64,000 nucleotides of DNA from Enterovibrio norvegicus_B (GCF_002876705.1 NZ_MDAG01000035.1:305080-369079), one strand, 5' to 3'. Positions 17,128-24,866 are shown, counted from the stretch's first letter. The notes: generated by a model not told the origin, from the letters alone. Numbers and translations are program-made.

Positions 17128-17939
17128 TAGCTTGCGTCCGCCACAAAGAGTTGCTGCCCGCTGACCTTGAAGTTATCAATCAAGTGTTGGGCTTTTTCGT
17201 TTACCAGCCAATCGCTGAACGTTTTCGCGCCTTGATAGTTCAAATCAGGGTAGCGCGTCGGGTTGATCAAGATAACCTGATAAGGGTTAAACAGACGGTC
17301 ATCGCCTTCGACGAGCACGGCCATGTCGAGTTTGCTTTGGTACGCCAGCCATGTGCCTCTGTCGGTCAGGGCATAACCTTGTAATTCATTCGCCATGGTC
17401 AGTGTTGGCCCCATTCCTTGGCCCACGGCTTTGTATCCAGAAAATGCCGGTTGCACGCCCGCCGCTTCCCAAAGCAGCAGCTCTTTTTTGTGGGTGCCAG
17501 AATCATCACCACGAGAAACAAACGTCTGATCCATATCTGCCACCTTGCTCAATGCCTGTGCGACGCTTTTGCTGCCCTTGATGTTGGCCGGGTCACTCTG
17601 TGGGCCAACAAGCACGAAATCGTTGTACATCAGGGTGCGGGGCAGCACGCCAAATCCTTTGTCGACAAAGGTGGCTTCGGCGTTGGGTGCATGGGTCATT
17701 ACCACATCCACATCGCCGTTCTCCCCCATTTTAAGGGCTTTACCTGTGCCTGCAGCGAGAACTTGCACGTCATACCCCGTGTCTTTTTTAAATTCTGGAA
17801 GAAGAAAATCGAGTAACCCTGAATGGTAAGTACTGGTGGTGGTCGCAAGGCGAATCACCTCCGCCGCATTGGCGGTGAAACAAATTGAAAGGAGCAAGCC
17901 TGTTAACGCAATGGCTTTGGTTTTTCTTCTGACTGTCAT
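17127..17939 (-). CDS. tupA: tungstate ABC transporter substrate-binding protein (TupA-like)
   Basis: A signal peptide occupies residues 1-25 (cut after NAA). The mature protein begins with the TupA-type ligand signature LATTTSTYHSGLL and has FVSRGDDSGTHKKEL near residue 140, both typical of tungstate-binding proteins that discriminate against molybdate. It is a periplasmic receptor for TupBC. It opens the tupABC-mobA-mobB/moeA unit, downstream of a minus-strand sigma-54 promoter. Tungstate selectivity is inferred from the family, so molybdate cannot be excluded. Confidence 0.9.
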   Translation of the reverse strand: MTVRRKTKAIALTGLLLSICFTANAAEVIRLATTTSTYHSGLLDFLLPEFKKDTGYDVQVLAAGTGKALKMGENGDVDVVMTHAPNAEATFVDKGFGVLPRTLMYNDFVLVGPQSDPANIKGSKSVAQALSKVADMDQTFVSRGDDSGTHKKELLLWEAAGVQPAFSGYKAVGQGMGPTLTMANELQGYALTDRGTWLAYQSKLDMAVLVEGDDRLFNPYQVILINPTRYPDLNYQGAKTFSDWLVNEKAQHLIDNFKVSGQQLFVADAS

Positions 17940-17999
17940 GTGTCTTCCTGACGTTGTTGACGAAACTTCTTATCGAGTTGTAGAAAAGGAAGTAGACAA

Positions 18000-18016
18000 A
18001 GCAACAAAAATGCCAA
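18000..18016 (-). promoter_or_regulatory. sigma-54 (-24/-12) promoter of the tup-mob unit
   Basis: On the minus strand the sequence reads TTGGCATTTTTGTTGCT, with GG and GC exactly ten bases apart and near-consensus -24 (TTGGCA) and -12 (TTGC) elements. The predicted start point lies about 50 bases before tupA. Confidence 0.8.
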
Positions 18017-18093
18017 CCTTGCTATTTGTGGTGGAATTACTTTATCGTGATGAAATATAAGAGATTAAGCGTTCATGTGTTGATGTCGGCGAG

Positions 18094-18109
18094 TCATGCT
18101 CGTGCATGA
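18094..18109. promoter_or_regulatory. 16-bp inverted repeat between tupA and the response regulator
   Basis: TCATGC and GCATGA are perfect inverted arms around TCGT. It lies between the tup sigma-54 promoter and the TGTCCC element. It could be an operator or the promoter-proximal site of the response regulator gene. No known regulator is recognised. Confidence 0.4.
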
Positions 18110-18134
18110 AAAAGTGATGCTGCTATCGGACTGA

Positions 18135-18163
18135 GTCAAAATGTCCCATGTATCATATGGGCA
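18135..18163. promoter_or_regulatory. candidate upstream activating site for the sigma-54 regulator
   Basis: GTCAAAATGTCCC (18135-18147) contains the left arm of an imperfect inverted repeat TGTCCCAT ... ATGGGCA (18142-18163). The identical 13-base block recurs upstream of the fdh operon promoter at 24769-24781. It lies about 140 bp upstream of the tup -24 element, a normal enhancer distance, and just before the response regulator gene. Confidence 0.6.
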
Positions 18164-18189
18164 CCTGAGAGAGGAAAGGCATTCAAGAA

Positions 18190-19572
18190 ATGAAAGATGC
18201 ATTACAGCAGTTTGGGTTCTCCGCCTTGGTGGTTGATGATGAACCTGGCATGCGCGCGATATTGAACAAAGCGCTATCGAAAAAGCTCACTCAGGTAGAA
18301 ACGGCGTCTTCTCTTGAAGAAGCGGAAGCCTTGCGAAAGCGAAACCACTTCGACTTGTTGATTGTCGATATCAACCTCCCCGGGCGTTCTGGCATTGATT
18401 GGCATGAAGCCTTTAATGACGATGAACGACGCAGCGACATCATCTTCATGACGGGTTATGCCGAGCTTGAAACCGCCATCAAAGCGCTGCGAGCGGGTGC
18501 ATCCGATTTTATTCTCAAGCCATTCAACCTCGAACAAATGCTGCAATCTGTTCAGCGCTGTTTAGATAAACGCATGATGGAACGACGAAATGTCGCGCTG
18601 CAACGCGACGTCGCACGGTCTTTCCCTGTCGATATCATTGGCGACGCCCCCAAAACCTTGGCGATGCGAGAGCTGGTGACACGCCTCGCGCCATCGCCTG
18701 CCGCTGTGTTGATTGAAGGTGAATCAGGCACGGGGAAAGAGTTGGTGGCGCGTGCACTGCATGCGGTAAGCGGTAGAAATGGCCCTTTTGTGCCCTTGAA
18801 CTGCGGGGCGATAGCGCCAGAGCTATTGGAAAGCGAGTTATTTGGTCATGTGGCGGGCGCATTTACGGGGGCGAGGAAAAGCAAAGATGGCTTGTTTCGC
18901 GTGGCTGACAAAGGCACGTTGTTTCTTGATGAAATCGGCGAAATGCCGTTGTCGATGCAAGCCTCACTCCTTCGCACCTTGGAGCAGAAAACCATTCGTC
19001 CCGTTGGTGCAGAACGCGAGGTGAATGTGGATGTGCGCATTGTGGCTGCCACCAACCGCAACCTGCATGAAGAAGTTGCAGCAGGGCGTTTTCGCAAAGA
19101 TTTGTTTTACCGCTTGAATGTCTTGTCGGTGGAGATCCCGCCACTGAGAGAGCGCGTTGAAGACATTGGCCTTTTGCTCAATCACTTCTCCGATGTGCTC
19201 GCCAGAGACATGGGAATGAAACCCGTGGTGTGGGCAAATGAAGAAGTGGCTGCCATGAAACACTACGGCTGGCCGGGCAATATTCGAGAGCTCAAAAACA
19301 CCGTTGAACGCGCGATACTGCTCGGCAAGCCAGATGTGACGCAGTGGCTCGGCAGTTCCGGGGTGACAGCACCTGCGCATGACCTTGAGTGTGATGAACA
19401 AGAAATAGCCCTGCAAGAGGACGGTTATCCGTTGGGTTGGCCGTTGAAAGACGTTGAACGCGCGCACATCGAGCGGGTGGTCGATGCGCACGAAGGGAAT
19501 AAATCTGCTGCGGCGCGTCAACTGGGCGTGGCGAGAAAGACCTTAGAGCGCAAATTCAAAGAATGGCTGTAA
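18190..19572 (+). CDS. sigma-54-dependent response regulator (NtrC family)
   Basis: This 460-residue protein has three domains. The receiver (1-125) has the acidic pair D16/D17, phosphoacceptor Asp60 in LLIVDINLPG and the conserved Lys in ILKPFN. The AAA+ domain (about 150-370) has Walker A GESGTGKE near 176, the sigma-54 contact loop GAFTGA near 222 and Walker B FLDEIGEM. The C-terminal Fis-type HTH (about 425-460) has NKSAAARQLGVARKTLERKFKEWL-like sequence. It should bind enhancer sites and open sigma-54 promoters after phosphorylation by the kinase encoded next to it. Position and nearby -24/-12 promoters make the fdh island its probable regulon. Confidence 0.95.
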   Translation: MKDALQQFGFSALVVDDEPGMRAILNKALSKKLTQVETASSLEEAEALRKRNHFDLLIVDINLPGRSGIDWHEAFNDDERRSDIIFMTGYAELETAIKALRAGASDFILKPFNLEQMLQSVQRCLDKRMMERRNVALQRDVARSFPVDIIGDAPKTLAMRELVTRLAPSPAAVLIEGESGTGKELVARALHAVSGRNGPFVPLNCGAIAPELLESELFGHVAGAFTGARKSKDGLFRVADKGTLFLDEIGEMPLSMQASLLRTLEQKTIRPVGAEREVNVDVRIVAATNRNLHEEVAAGRFRKDLFYRLNVLSVEIPPLRERVEDIGLLLNHFSDVLARDMGMKPVVWANEEVAAMKHYGWPGNIRELKNTVERAILLGKPDVTQWLGSSGVTAPAHDLECDEQEIALQEDGYPLGWPLKDVERAHIERVVDAHEGNKSAAARQLGVARKTLERKFKEWL

Positions 19573-19630
19573 CCATGGTGTGCTTATCCCGCCGCTACGT
19601 AAACACATGGTTTGCATGGGGTGGTTGCGG

Positions 19631-21667
19631 ATGAAGTGGCTAACAAAGTGGCGAACACGATTTCGTACTGCGGTGCGCTATCGCTTGCTGGTATTAACGT
19701 CAGTCCCAATTTTGTTGACGCTGTTCGTCTTGATTGGACTCACCTTGTATTGGACGCTGGCGTATTCATGGACCAACGCCTTAGCGGGTGTTCGCGCCGA
19801 TCTTGCGGTGGCGAGCAATAGCATGGAAGTGTTGCAGCGAGAGCAACGTCGCCAACTTCACGCCATCGCAGATTCCTATGAATTCCAAATGCAAATCCAA
19901 ACCGACCCTGATGGGCTCACTGCGTGGGCGCAATCACGGGCAGGGAAATACGATGTGGATTTTCTTGCCGTGTATGCAGCAGAAGACATCGATCGCTTGC
20001 CGCAAACCTTGCGCCTTCCTTTGCTGAGAGGCCAGCAGCGTACCTTCTTCCAAGTCATGTCAGAAATTGAGTTAGCATCGCTAACCAACGACCTTCCTGC
20101 CCGTGCTGAAATCCCGCTTTTGAACGAAAACACCTTTGAAGAGCGTGGGCTGATCAGCCGCAGTTTACTGCCGCTTTTCGATGCCAATGGTGAGCTAGAG
20201 TGGATCGTGGATGGCGGTATCTTACTGAATAACAGCACGGTGCTGGTCGATAGGATCCGCGACCTTGTTTTCCCCGAAGGAAAACTGCCCGATGCGGGCG
20301 TGGGCACTGTCACCCTCTTTTTGGACGACGTTCGCGTCAGTACCAATGTGCCGTTAAACAGCGACAGCAAATTTGGCCGCGCCATTGGTACGCGCGTGTC
20401 GCAAGAAGTGCAGCAAACGGTGCTGGTGGAAGGTGAGGAGTGGGTAGACCGCGCCTATGTGTATGACGCTTGGTATATTTCGGCATACATGCCAATTCGA
20501 GATTTCAACAATCGTGTGATTGGCATGCTTTATACCGGCTATCTCGAATGGCCATTTATTAGCCGCTATTTGACCAACATTGTTGAATTGGGCATTGGTG
20601 TGTTGCTCACACTCCTTGTGTCCGGGTTATTTGTCTACCGCGGCGCACGGGATCTGTTCCGCCCGATAGAAAAAATTCACCGTGCAGTGAGATTGGTGCA
20701 ATTCGAAAAAGACATCAGAATTGGCAAGCTAGGGCTAGATCCTGAGCACGAGCTGGCAAGTTTGGCGCGTCAGTTCGACAGCATGCTCGATCAACTAAAG
20801 CAGCAAAACGACGCGATTCGCCAAAATGCGTTAGAGCTTGAAGACAAAGTGCGCCAGCGCACGGCGAGCTTGCATGAACGCACCGAGCAGCTGGGCTACC
20901 ACATCAAACTGTTAGAGCAGACACGACACAAACTCTTACTCAATGAAAAACTGGCGGCCTTGGGTGAGCTAACCGCGGGCATTGCCCATGAAATCAATAA
21001 CCCAGCGGCGGTGATCCTCGGCAATATCGAGCTCATGGAATATGAACTCGGACAGCATGCCGATTTGGTGTCGGAGGAAATGTCTGCCGTCTTAGCGCAA
21101 ATCGACCGTATTCGAAACATCACGCGCAGCTTGTTGCAATACAGCCGTCAAGGCGGCGTGCAAGATGAAATTACCTGGCAGCGCGTCAATCCCGTCATAG
21201 AAGAAAGTGTCATCTTGGTGCGTTCTGGCACGAAGAAACAAGACGTTGAAATCGTGACGGCGTTGAACGCCAAATGTAGCGTTGAGATTAACCGTCATCA
21301 ATTGCTGCAAGTCTTGGTTAACCTGCAAATGAATGGCATTCATGCTATGAACGACAAAGGTAAGTTGATAGTGCGTTCTGACGATTGGATCGACGAGCGC
21401 GGCGACACCATCGGCGCAGTTATTGCGGTCGAAGACTTTGGCTGCGGCATTGCGAACGAAAATCTGACCAAAGTGTTCGATCCGTTTTTTACCACTAGGC
21501 GCTCAGGTACTGGCTTAGGCTTGTCTGTGACACAAGGTATTGTGAGCGGCTTGGGGGGCGAAATTAAGGTTGAGTCCGAAGTGGGGAAAGGCAGTACATT
21601 CGTGCTGTATCTCAGAGAAAAAATCCCGTCTGATGATGACATTACACCACTGAAAATGCTTGAGTAG
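19631..21667 (+). CDS. membrane sensor histidine kinase, partner of the sigma-54 regulator
   Basis: The protein (678 residues) has a first membrane segment RLLVLTSVPILLTLFVLIGL near the N-terminus, a periplasmic sensor region of about 270 residues that looks like a Cache-type fold, a second membrane segment near GIGVLLTLLVSGLFVY, HAMP, a coiled coil, HisKA with GIAHEINNPAAV (phospho-His), and HATPase_c with DFGCGI and GTGLGLS. The ATG at 19631 is preferred because GGGGTGG lies six bases upstream. A GTG at 19580 would add 17 residues. It is probably co-transcribed with the regulator. The signal is unknown, with formate, a metal oxyanion or a respiratory cue as guesses. Confidence 0.92.
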   Translation: MKWLTKWRTRFRTAVRYRLLVLTSVPILLTLFVLIGLTLYWTLAYSWTNALAGVRADLAVASNSMEVLQREQRRQLHAIADSYEFQMQIQTDPDGLTAWAQSRAGKYDVDFLAVYAAEDIDRLPQTLRLPLLRGQQRTFFQVMSEIELASLTNDLPARAEIPLLNENTFEERGLISRSLLPLFDANGELEWIVDGGILLNNSTVLVDRIRDLVFPEGKLPDAGVGTVTLFLDDVRVSTNVPLNSDSKFGRAIGTRVSQEVQQTVLVEGEEWVDRAYVYDAWYISAYMPIRDFNNRVIGMLYTGYLEWPFISRYLTNIVELGIGVLLTLLVSGLFVYRGARDLFRPIEKIHRAVRLVQFEKDIRIGKLGLDPEHELASLARQFDSMLDQLKQQNDAIRQNALELEDKVRQRTASLHERTEQLGYHIKLLEQTRHKLLLNEKLAALGELTAGIAHEINNPAAVILGNIELMEYELGQHADLVSEEMSAVLAQIDRIRNITRSLLQYSRQGGVQDEITWQRVNPVIEESVILVRSGTKKQDVEIVTALNAKCSVEINRHQLLQVLVNLQMNGIHAMNDKGKLIVRSDDWIDERGDTIGAVIAVEDFGCGIANENLTKVFDPFFTTRRSGTGLGLSVTQGIVSGLGGEIKVESEVGKGSTFVLYLREKIPSDDDITPLKMLE

Positions 21668-21683
21668 CGGGTGACGCGTGAAA

Positions 21684-21714
21684 CAAAAAACACGCCATCG
21701 TCGGCGTGTTTTTT
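21684..21714. terminator. bidirectional terminator between the kinase and the HTH regulator
   Basis: The stem AAAAAACACGCC / GGCGTGTTTTTT around ATCGTC lies between two convergent genes. Confidence 0.9.
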
Positions 21715-21735
21715 ATTGTCTGACATCGTTAAACA

Positions 21736-22635
21736 TCAACTCGCTGACCACATCTGTTTGCCTGTGTGTTGAAAGTCATAGCCACCAAACAATTCGCTTT
21801 GCTGACGACTTTCTTCATCATCCAGATGGTGAATAACCTGCTGCACCAAGGTGCGGAAATAGATGTTTTTCGGGATCACCAATTCGAACGCTTCGTTGGC
21901 GATGGGCAGAAAGGCCAAGCCAAATTCTCCTGCCGCACTTTTACTGCCAAAGCCTATGTCGGCAGAACCGCGCGCAATCGCGGAACCGAGTTCGCGTTCA
22001 CTCAAGCAAGTGGTGACGGTGTTTAACGTGTCTCGCGTCATGTCGTTGCGAAACAGCCATTCGTCCATGGCGCGCGCACTGCCCGCGCCATCTTGTCGGC
22101 CAGCCCAACGCCACCGTTTGTCGGAAAAATGGTAAGGGTCATTGAGCTTATCTGCCAGTTCTGGCCTTACAATCAAGCCTTGAAGTCGTTCGAAACCGTG
22201 GACTAACACCCAATTCTTATGCCCCGAATATTGTTGCAGCAAAGCGGGATGACGAAGTTTTGCTTCTTCCGCGTTACCCCAATGAATGGCGCACATATCA
22301 ACATGGCCTTTTTCAAGCATGGCCAGTCCTTGCTTGGTGCCCGTGGCGGTATACCCCACCAGCGCTGTGCTGCCGAGTGTGGCGGCCATTTTACTCACGA
22401 TGTGTTGCAACAGCGGGTCGTCAGAACCCGCGATGAGCAGCCTGTCGTTGAACACCCCATTATGGCTCGATGCTAACAACCAACGGTCGAGCAAGCTTTT
22501 CGGGAAAAGCCATTTCCCAGTGACCTTGGTGGCGGGGATCACGCCATCATTAGCAAGGCTATAGACCTTCTTTTCATTGAGGTCGATGTATTCCGCGACT
22601 TGGCGGGCGTTCATGAATTCAGGGAAATCACTCAT
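21736..22635 (-). CDS. helix-turn-helix regulator with a periplasmic-binding-protein-like (oxyanion-type) domain
   Basis: Residues 6-55 form an excisionase/MerR-type HTH (MNARQVAEYIDLNEKKVYSL, then GVIPATKVTGKWLF). Residues 65-290 form a PBP-like domain of the molybdate-binding type, with RLLIAGSDDPLLQ, AIHWGNAEEA and GSADIGFGSKSAA. One-component proteins of this kind, near molybdoenzyme genes, are thought to sense a small ligand in the cytoplasm. The ATG at 22635 overlaps the fdhD end by eight bases, so it is co-translated with fdhD. Molybdate or tungstate is the obvious candidate ligand, which is inference. The chosen start gives 299 residues. Confidence 0.85.
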   Translation of the reverse strand: MSDFPEFMNARQVAEYIDLNEKKVYSLANDGVIPATKVTGKWLFPKSLLDRWLLASSHNGVFNDRLLIAGSDDPLLQHIVSKMAATLGSTALVGYTATGTKQGLAMLEKGHVDMCAIHWGNAEEAKLRHPALLQQYSGHKNWVLVHGFERLQGLIVRPELADKLNDPYHFSDKRWRWAGRQDGAGSARAMDEWLFRNDMTRDTLNTVTTCLSERELGSAIARGSADIGFGSKSAAGEFGLAFLPIANEAFELVIPKNIYFRTLVQQVIHHLDDEESRQQSELFGGYDFQHTGKQMWSAS

Positions 22636-23458
22636 CCCGCGATCCTTTGACATCAAAGTCGATGTTCTCTGCGCCGTTAAACACTTGGAAGCGATGGCCT
22701 TTGGCGCGCGCGATCATGGTAATACCAAGTTGTTTGGCTAAATCAAAGCCCATCTGTGTGACGCCAGAGCGCGATAGCAGCACAGGAATCCCCATTTGCG
22801 CGACCTTGATGACCATTTCAGACGTGAGGCGGCCTGTGGTGTAAAAGATTTTGTCGCCCCCCGTTTGGTCTTGAAGCCACATTTCTCCGGTTAGCGTATC
22901 GACCGCATTGTGACGGCCGATGTCTTCAACAAAAGAGAGGATATCAGTGTCTTTGCAGACCGCGCAGCCATGCACAGCCCCTGCAGCTTTGTAGGTGTCA
23001 TTGTGATGTGTCAGAGATTCAAGCAACCCGTAAAGTGTCGATTGTTTCAGGTGGGGCGTAGGGAGCACTAAGTCGTCGAGCTTCTTCATCACATTGCCAA
23101 ACATAGTGCCTTGTCCGCAGCCCGACGTGACCGTTTTCTTGGAAAGTGTTTCTTCGATGTCGTCGTTTTGCTCGTTGGTGACGACAGCCGCTGATTGGGT
23201 TTCCCAGTCGATGATGACGGAGTCTAAGGCATCGACGTCATGCAACAAGCCTTGGTTGCGAAGGTAACCCAACACCAACATGTCAGGCCTCGCGCCGAGC
23301 GTCATCAAGGTCACGATTTCTCGCCAGTTCAGATACACAGTGAGTGCCCGCTCGCAGGCAATCTGTTTTGTCATGGGCTCGCCGTATTCGTCGAACACGG
23401 TGACATCAATGGTTTGCGGGATATCAGACTGCGTTTTGATGATTTTTGGTTGGGTCAT
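22628..23458 (-). CDS. fdhD: formate dehydrogenase sulfurtransferase FdhD
   Basis: FdhD receives sulfur from a cysteine desulfurase and passes it to the bis-MGD cofactor of formate dehydrogenase. The 276-residue protein has the family segments CERALTVYLN, SGCGQGTMF (residues 112-120), AAGAVHGCAVC (159-168), VEDIGRHNAVDTLTG and LTSEMVIKVAQMGIPVLLSRSG. Cys114 corresponds to the first catalytic Cys of the E. coli CxxC loop, and the second position is Gly here. It opens a two-gene unit with the HTH/PBP regulator, behind a sigma-54 promoter. Confidence 0.95.
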   Translation of the reverse strand: MTQPKIIKTQSDIPQTIDVTVFDEYGEPMTKQIACERALTVYLNWREIVTLMTLGARPDMLVLGYLRNQGLLHDVDALDSVIIDWETQSAAVVTNEQNDDIEETLSKKTVTSGCGQGTMFGNVMKKLDDLVLPTPHLKQSTLYGLLESLTHHNDTYKAAGAVHGCAVCKDTDILSFVEDIGRHNAVDTLTGEMWLQDQTGGDKIFYTTGRLTSEMVIKVAQMGIPVLLSRSGVTQMGFDLAKQLGITMIARAKGHRFQVFNGAENIDFDVKGSRDE

Positions 23459-23526
23459 TTACCCGCTTCCTTTGCGTTGGGGAATGAAAACAGCGCGCCT
23501 GTTTCCAGCCCGCTAGAGAAGCAAAA

Positions 23527-23542
23527 AGCAAAACCTGTTCCA
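23527..23542 (-). promoter_or_regulatory. sigma-54 (-24/-12) promoter of fdhD
   Basis: The minus strand reads TGGAACAGGTTTTGCT, with GG and GC exactly ten bases apart, matching TGG(C/A)AC-N5-TTGC. The predicted start point is about 58 bases before the fdhD start. Confidence 0.75.
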
Positions 23543-23586
23543 GCATTTTGCGTTGGCATGACTTTTTGAATGGGGTGAAGGCGCGC

Positions 23587-23624
23587 TGGTATGTGTTTTG
23601 CGCCACGCTGGTATGTGTTTTGCA
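23587..23624 (+). promoter_or_regulatory. two tandem sigma-54 (-24/-12) elements before the DUF3305 gene
   Basis: CTGGTATGTGTTTTGC occurs twice, at 23586-23601 and 23608-23623, with a period of 22 bp (two helical turns). Each copy has the GG-N10-GC spacing. The downstream copy continues TTGCAAAT. The start codon is at 23702. Confidence 0.75.
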
Positions 23625-23627
23625 AAT

Positions 23628-23644
23628 TGACACCTTGAGGGTCA
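23628..23644. promoter_or_regulatory. imperfect 17-bp palindrome at the predicted start of the DUF3305 transcript
   Basis: TGAC and GTCA are perfect inverted arms in TGACACCTTGAGGGTCA. The centre (23636) falls on the start point predicted from the downstream -12 element. It may be a repressor operator. No known protein is assigned. Confidence 0.35.
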
Positions 23645-23701
23645 GCTAAACCCCGCTGCAGCGCGCGCGTATTTCGCTGCGGAAACACGAAGGAGTGATG
23701 T

Positions 23702-24154
23702 GTGAGTGAGATAATTAAAGACCCACAACAATGGTTACTGCAATTCGATTTAGAGACAACGATCGTCACGGTTGGCCGCTGGAATACAACGCGGTGGTCG
23801 CTGGTAAATTTGCACCTTCCTAAAGACCAAGAAACGCTGTCTGAATCAGCGCATTCGTTGCCTTTGATGCTGTTTAAAGACGAGCGTACTGACTACCGAT
23901 TTAACCTCAGTTCCCGAGACCCCCACCTATTTTTTATCTTTGAAGTGGAAGAGGATGAATCGCTAAAACCTTTGCAAGTCACGGCATCTCAAACCGGGGC
24001 GGCGAGCTTTATGGATGGCGATTATCTGGTGCTTTCTGAACCGATGCCGCTGCCAATCCAAGCGTGGATGGAAGCCTATATTGGTCGCCATGGTGAGCTG
24101 CTGGAAACCCGCAAGAAAAAACGCAAAGGCGCGGGGAGGGCAAGTGGCAACTGA
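23702..24154 (+). CDS. DUF3305 domain-containing protein, formate dehydrogenase locus
   Basis: This 150-residue soluble protein has TTIVTVGRWNTTRWSLVNLHLP near the N-terminus and ends with a very basic tail (KKKRKGAGRASGN). It matches DUF3305 proteins, which accompany fdhD, DUF3306 and fdhA genes in Vibrio and Shewanella. The function is not established, and a role in enzyme maturation is inferred from context only. The GTG start follows AAGGAG. It overlaps the next gene by 11 bases. Confidence 0.85.
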   Translation: MSEIIKDPQQWLLQFDLETTIVTVGRWNTTRWSLVNLHLPKDQETLSESAHSLPLMLFKDERTDYRFNLSSRDPHLFFIFEVEEDESLKPLQVTASQTGAASFMDGDYLVLSEPMPLPIQAWMEAYIGRHGELLETRKKKRKGAGRASGN

Positions 24155-24818
24155 TTCTTTTCTCCAACGCTGGTCAGCGAAAAAACGCGGCGAGTTGATT
24201 GATGACGCAGAAGAAATCCGCGAAGACGACACGCAATGCGACAGCGCGTGCCTCCCCTCAGAGCCTTCTTTCACCGATGTTATCGAACATGGCGAAAGCC
24301 CTGACGATGCTGATGCTTTGCCGCCGCCTGCGACCATGGACGACGTTGAAAACCTTCAGGAAGGTGATTCAGCCGCGGTGTTTCTGGCGAAAGGCGTGTC
24401 ATCCGAAGTGAAAAAAGCGGCGCTGCGAAAGCTGTTTCGAAGCGATGCCTACAACGTGCTGGATGGCATGAACGACTACGACCTCGATTATTCCAACACC
24501 GCAAATCTGGCTGCTGAGGTGGCTGCGAATCTGCGTCAGTGGACGAAAGAAAACGTCGAGGAAATGACCGAGCTTAATGATCAAGCATCCTCCATCACTG
24601 AAGAAGAATCCGCGTCTTCTCCTGATCCGAACGCACGCCCACACGCAAACGCTGAGGAAACAGGAAATGAGGGTGAAGAGGAGAGTGGAACTGAACCCGA
24701 CCTCACCTTAGCAAGTGAGACAAAAAGTACCCTAGAGAAAAATAGGGACAATTTGTCGTACGGCGTGCGTCAAAATGTCCCAACTGAAAGCATGGATAAG
24801 AATTCAGACGGATTCTGA
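24144..24818 (+). CDS. DUF3306 domain-containing protein, formate dehydrogenase locus
   Basis: This 224-residue acidic protein begins VATDSFLQRWSAKKRGELID and contains VSSEVKKAALRKLFRSDAYNVLDGMNDYDLDY, the conserved DUF3306 core. The last 60 residues are low-complexity, rich in Glu, Ser and Asn. The GTG at 24144 is chosen because GGGGAGGG lies just upstream inside the DUF3305 gene. The open frame upstream of it only shadows that gene. Function is unknown. The final 75 bases of the gene also carry the candidate regulator binding site of the next operon. Confidence 0.85.
   Translation: MATDSFLQRWSAKKRGELIDDAEEIREDDTQCDSACLPSEPSFTDVIEHGESPDDADALPPPATMDDVENLQEGDSAAVFLAKGVSSEVKKAALRKLFRSDAYNVLDGMNDYDLDYSNTANLAAEVAANLRQWTKENVEEMTELNDQASSITEEESASSPDPNARPHANAEETGNEGEEESGTEPDLTLASETKSTLEKNRDNLSYGVRQNVPTESMDKNSDGF
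24745..24781. promoter_or_regulatory. candidate upstream activating site of the fdh operon (inverted pair)
   Basis: GGGACAATTTGTC (24745-24757) and GTCAAAATGTCCC (24769-24781) are inverted copies of GWCAAAWTGTCCC, 24 bp centre to centre. The right copy is identical to the one before the response regulator at 18135-18147. The pair lies about 90 bp upstream of the -24 element at 24851, inside the 3' end of the DUF3306 gene. Confidence 0.65.
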
Positions 24819-24850
24819 CTCCGTATTCGTCATTTTTCTTCCCTCAAAGC

Positions 24851-24866
24851 TGGTTCAATACTTGCT
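24851..24866 (+). promoter_or_regulatory. sigma-54 (-24/-12) promoter of the structural fdh operon
   Basis: TGGTTCAATACTTGCT has GG and GC exactly ten bases apart with TTGC at -12. The -24 element deviates at two positions from TGGCAC. It is followed by a leader of about 225 bases before the first gene. Confidence 0.7.

Noticed and set aside
23560..23580. Another sigma-54-like element (TTGGCATGACTTTTTGA)
   Set aside because: The -24 part is good but the base pair ten bases after GG is TG rather than GC, so it fails the strict spacing and sequence test.
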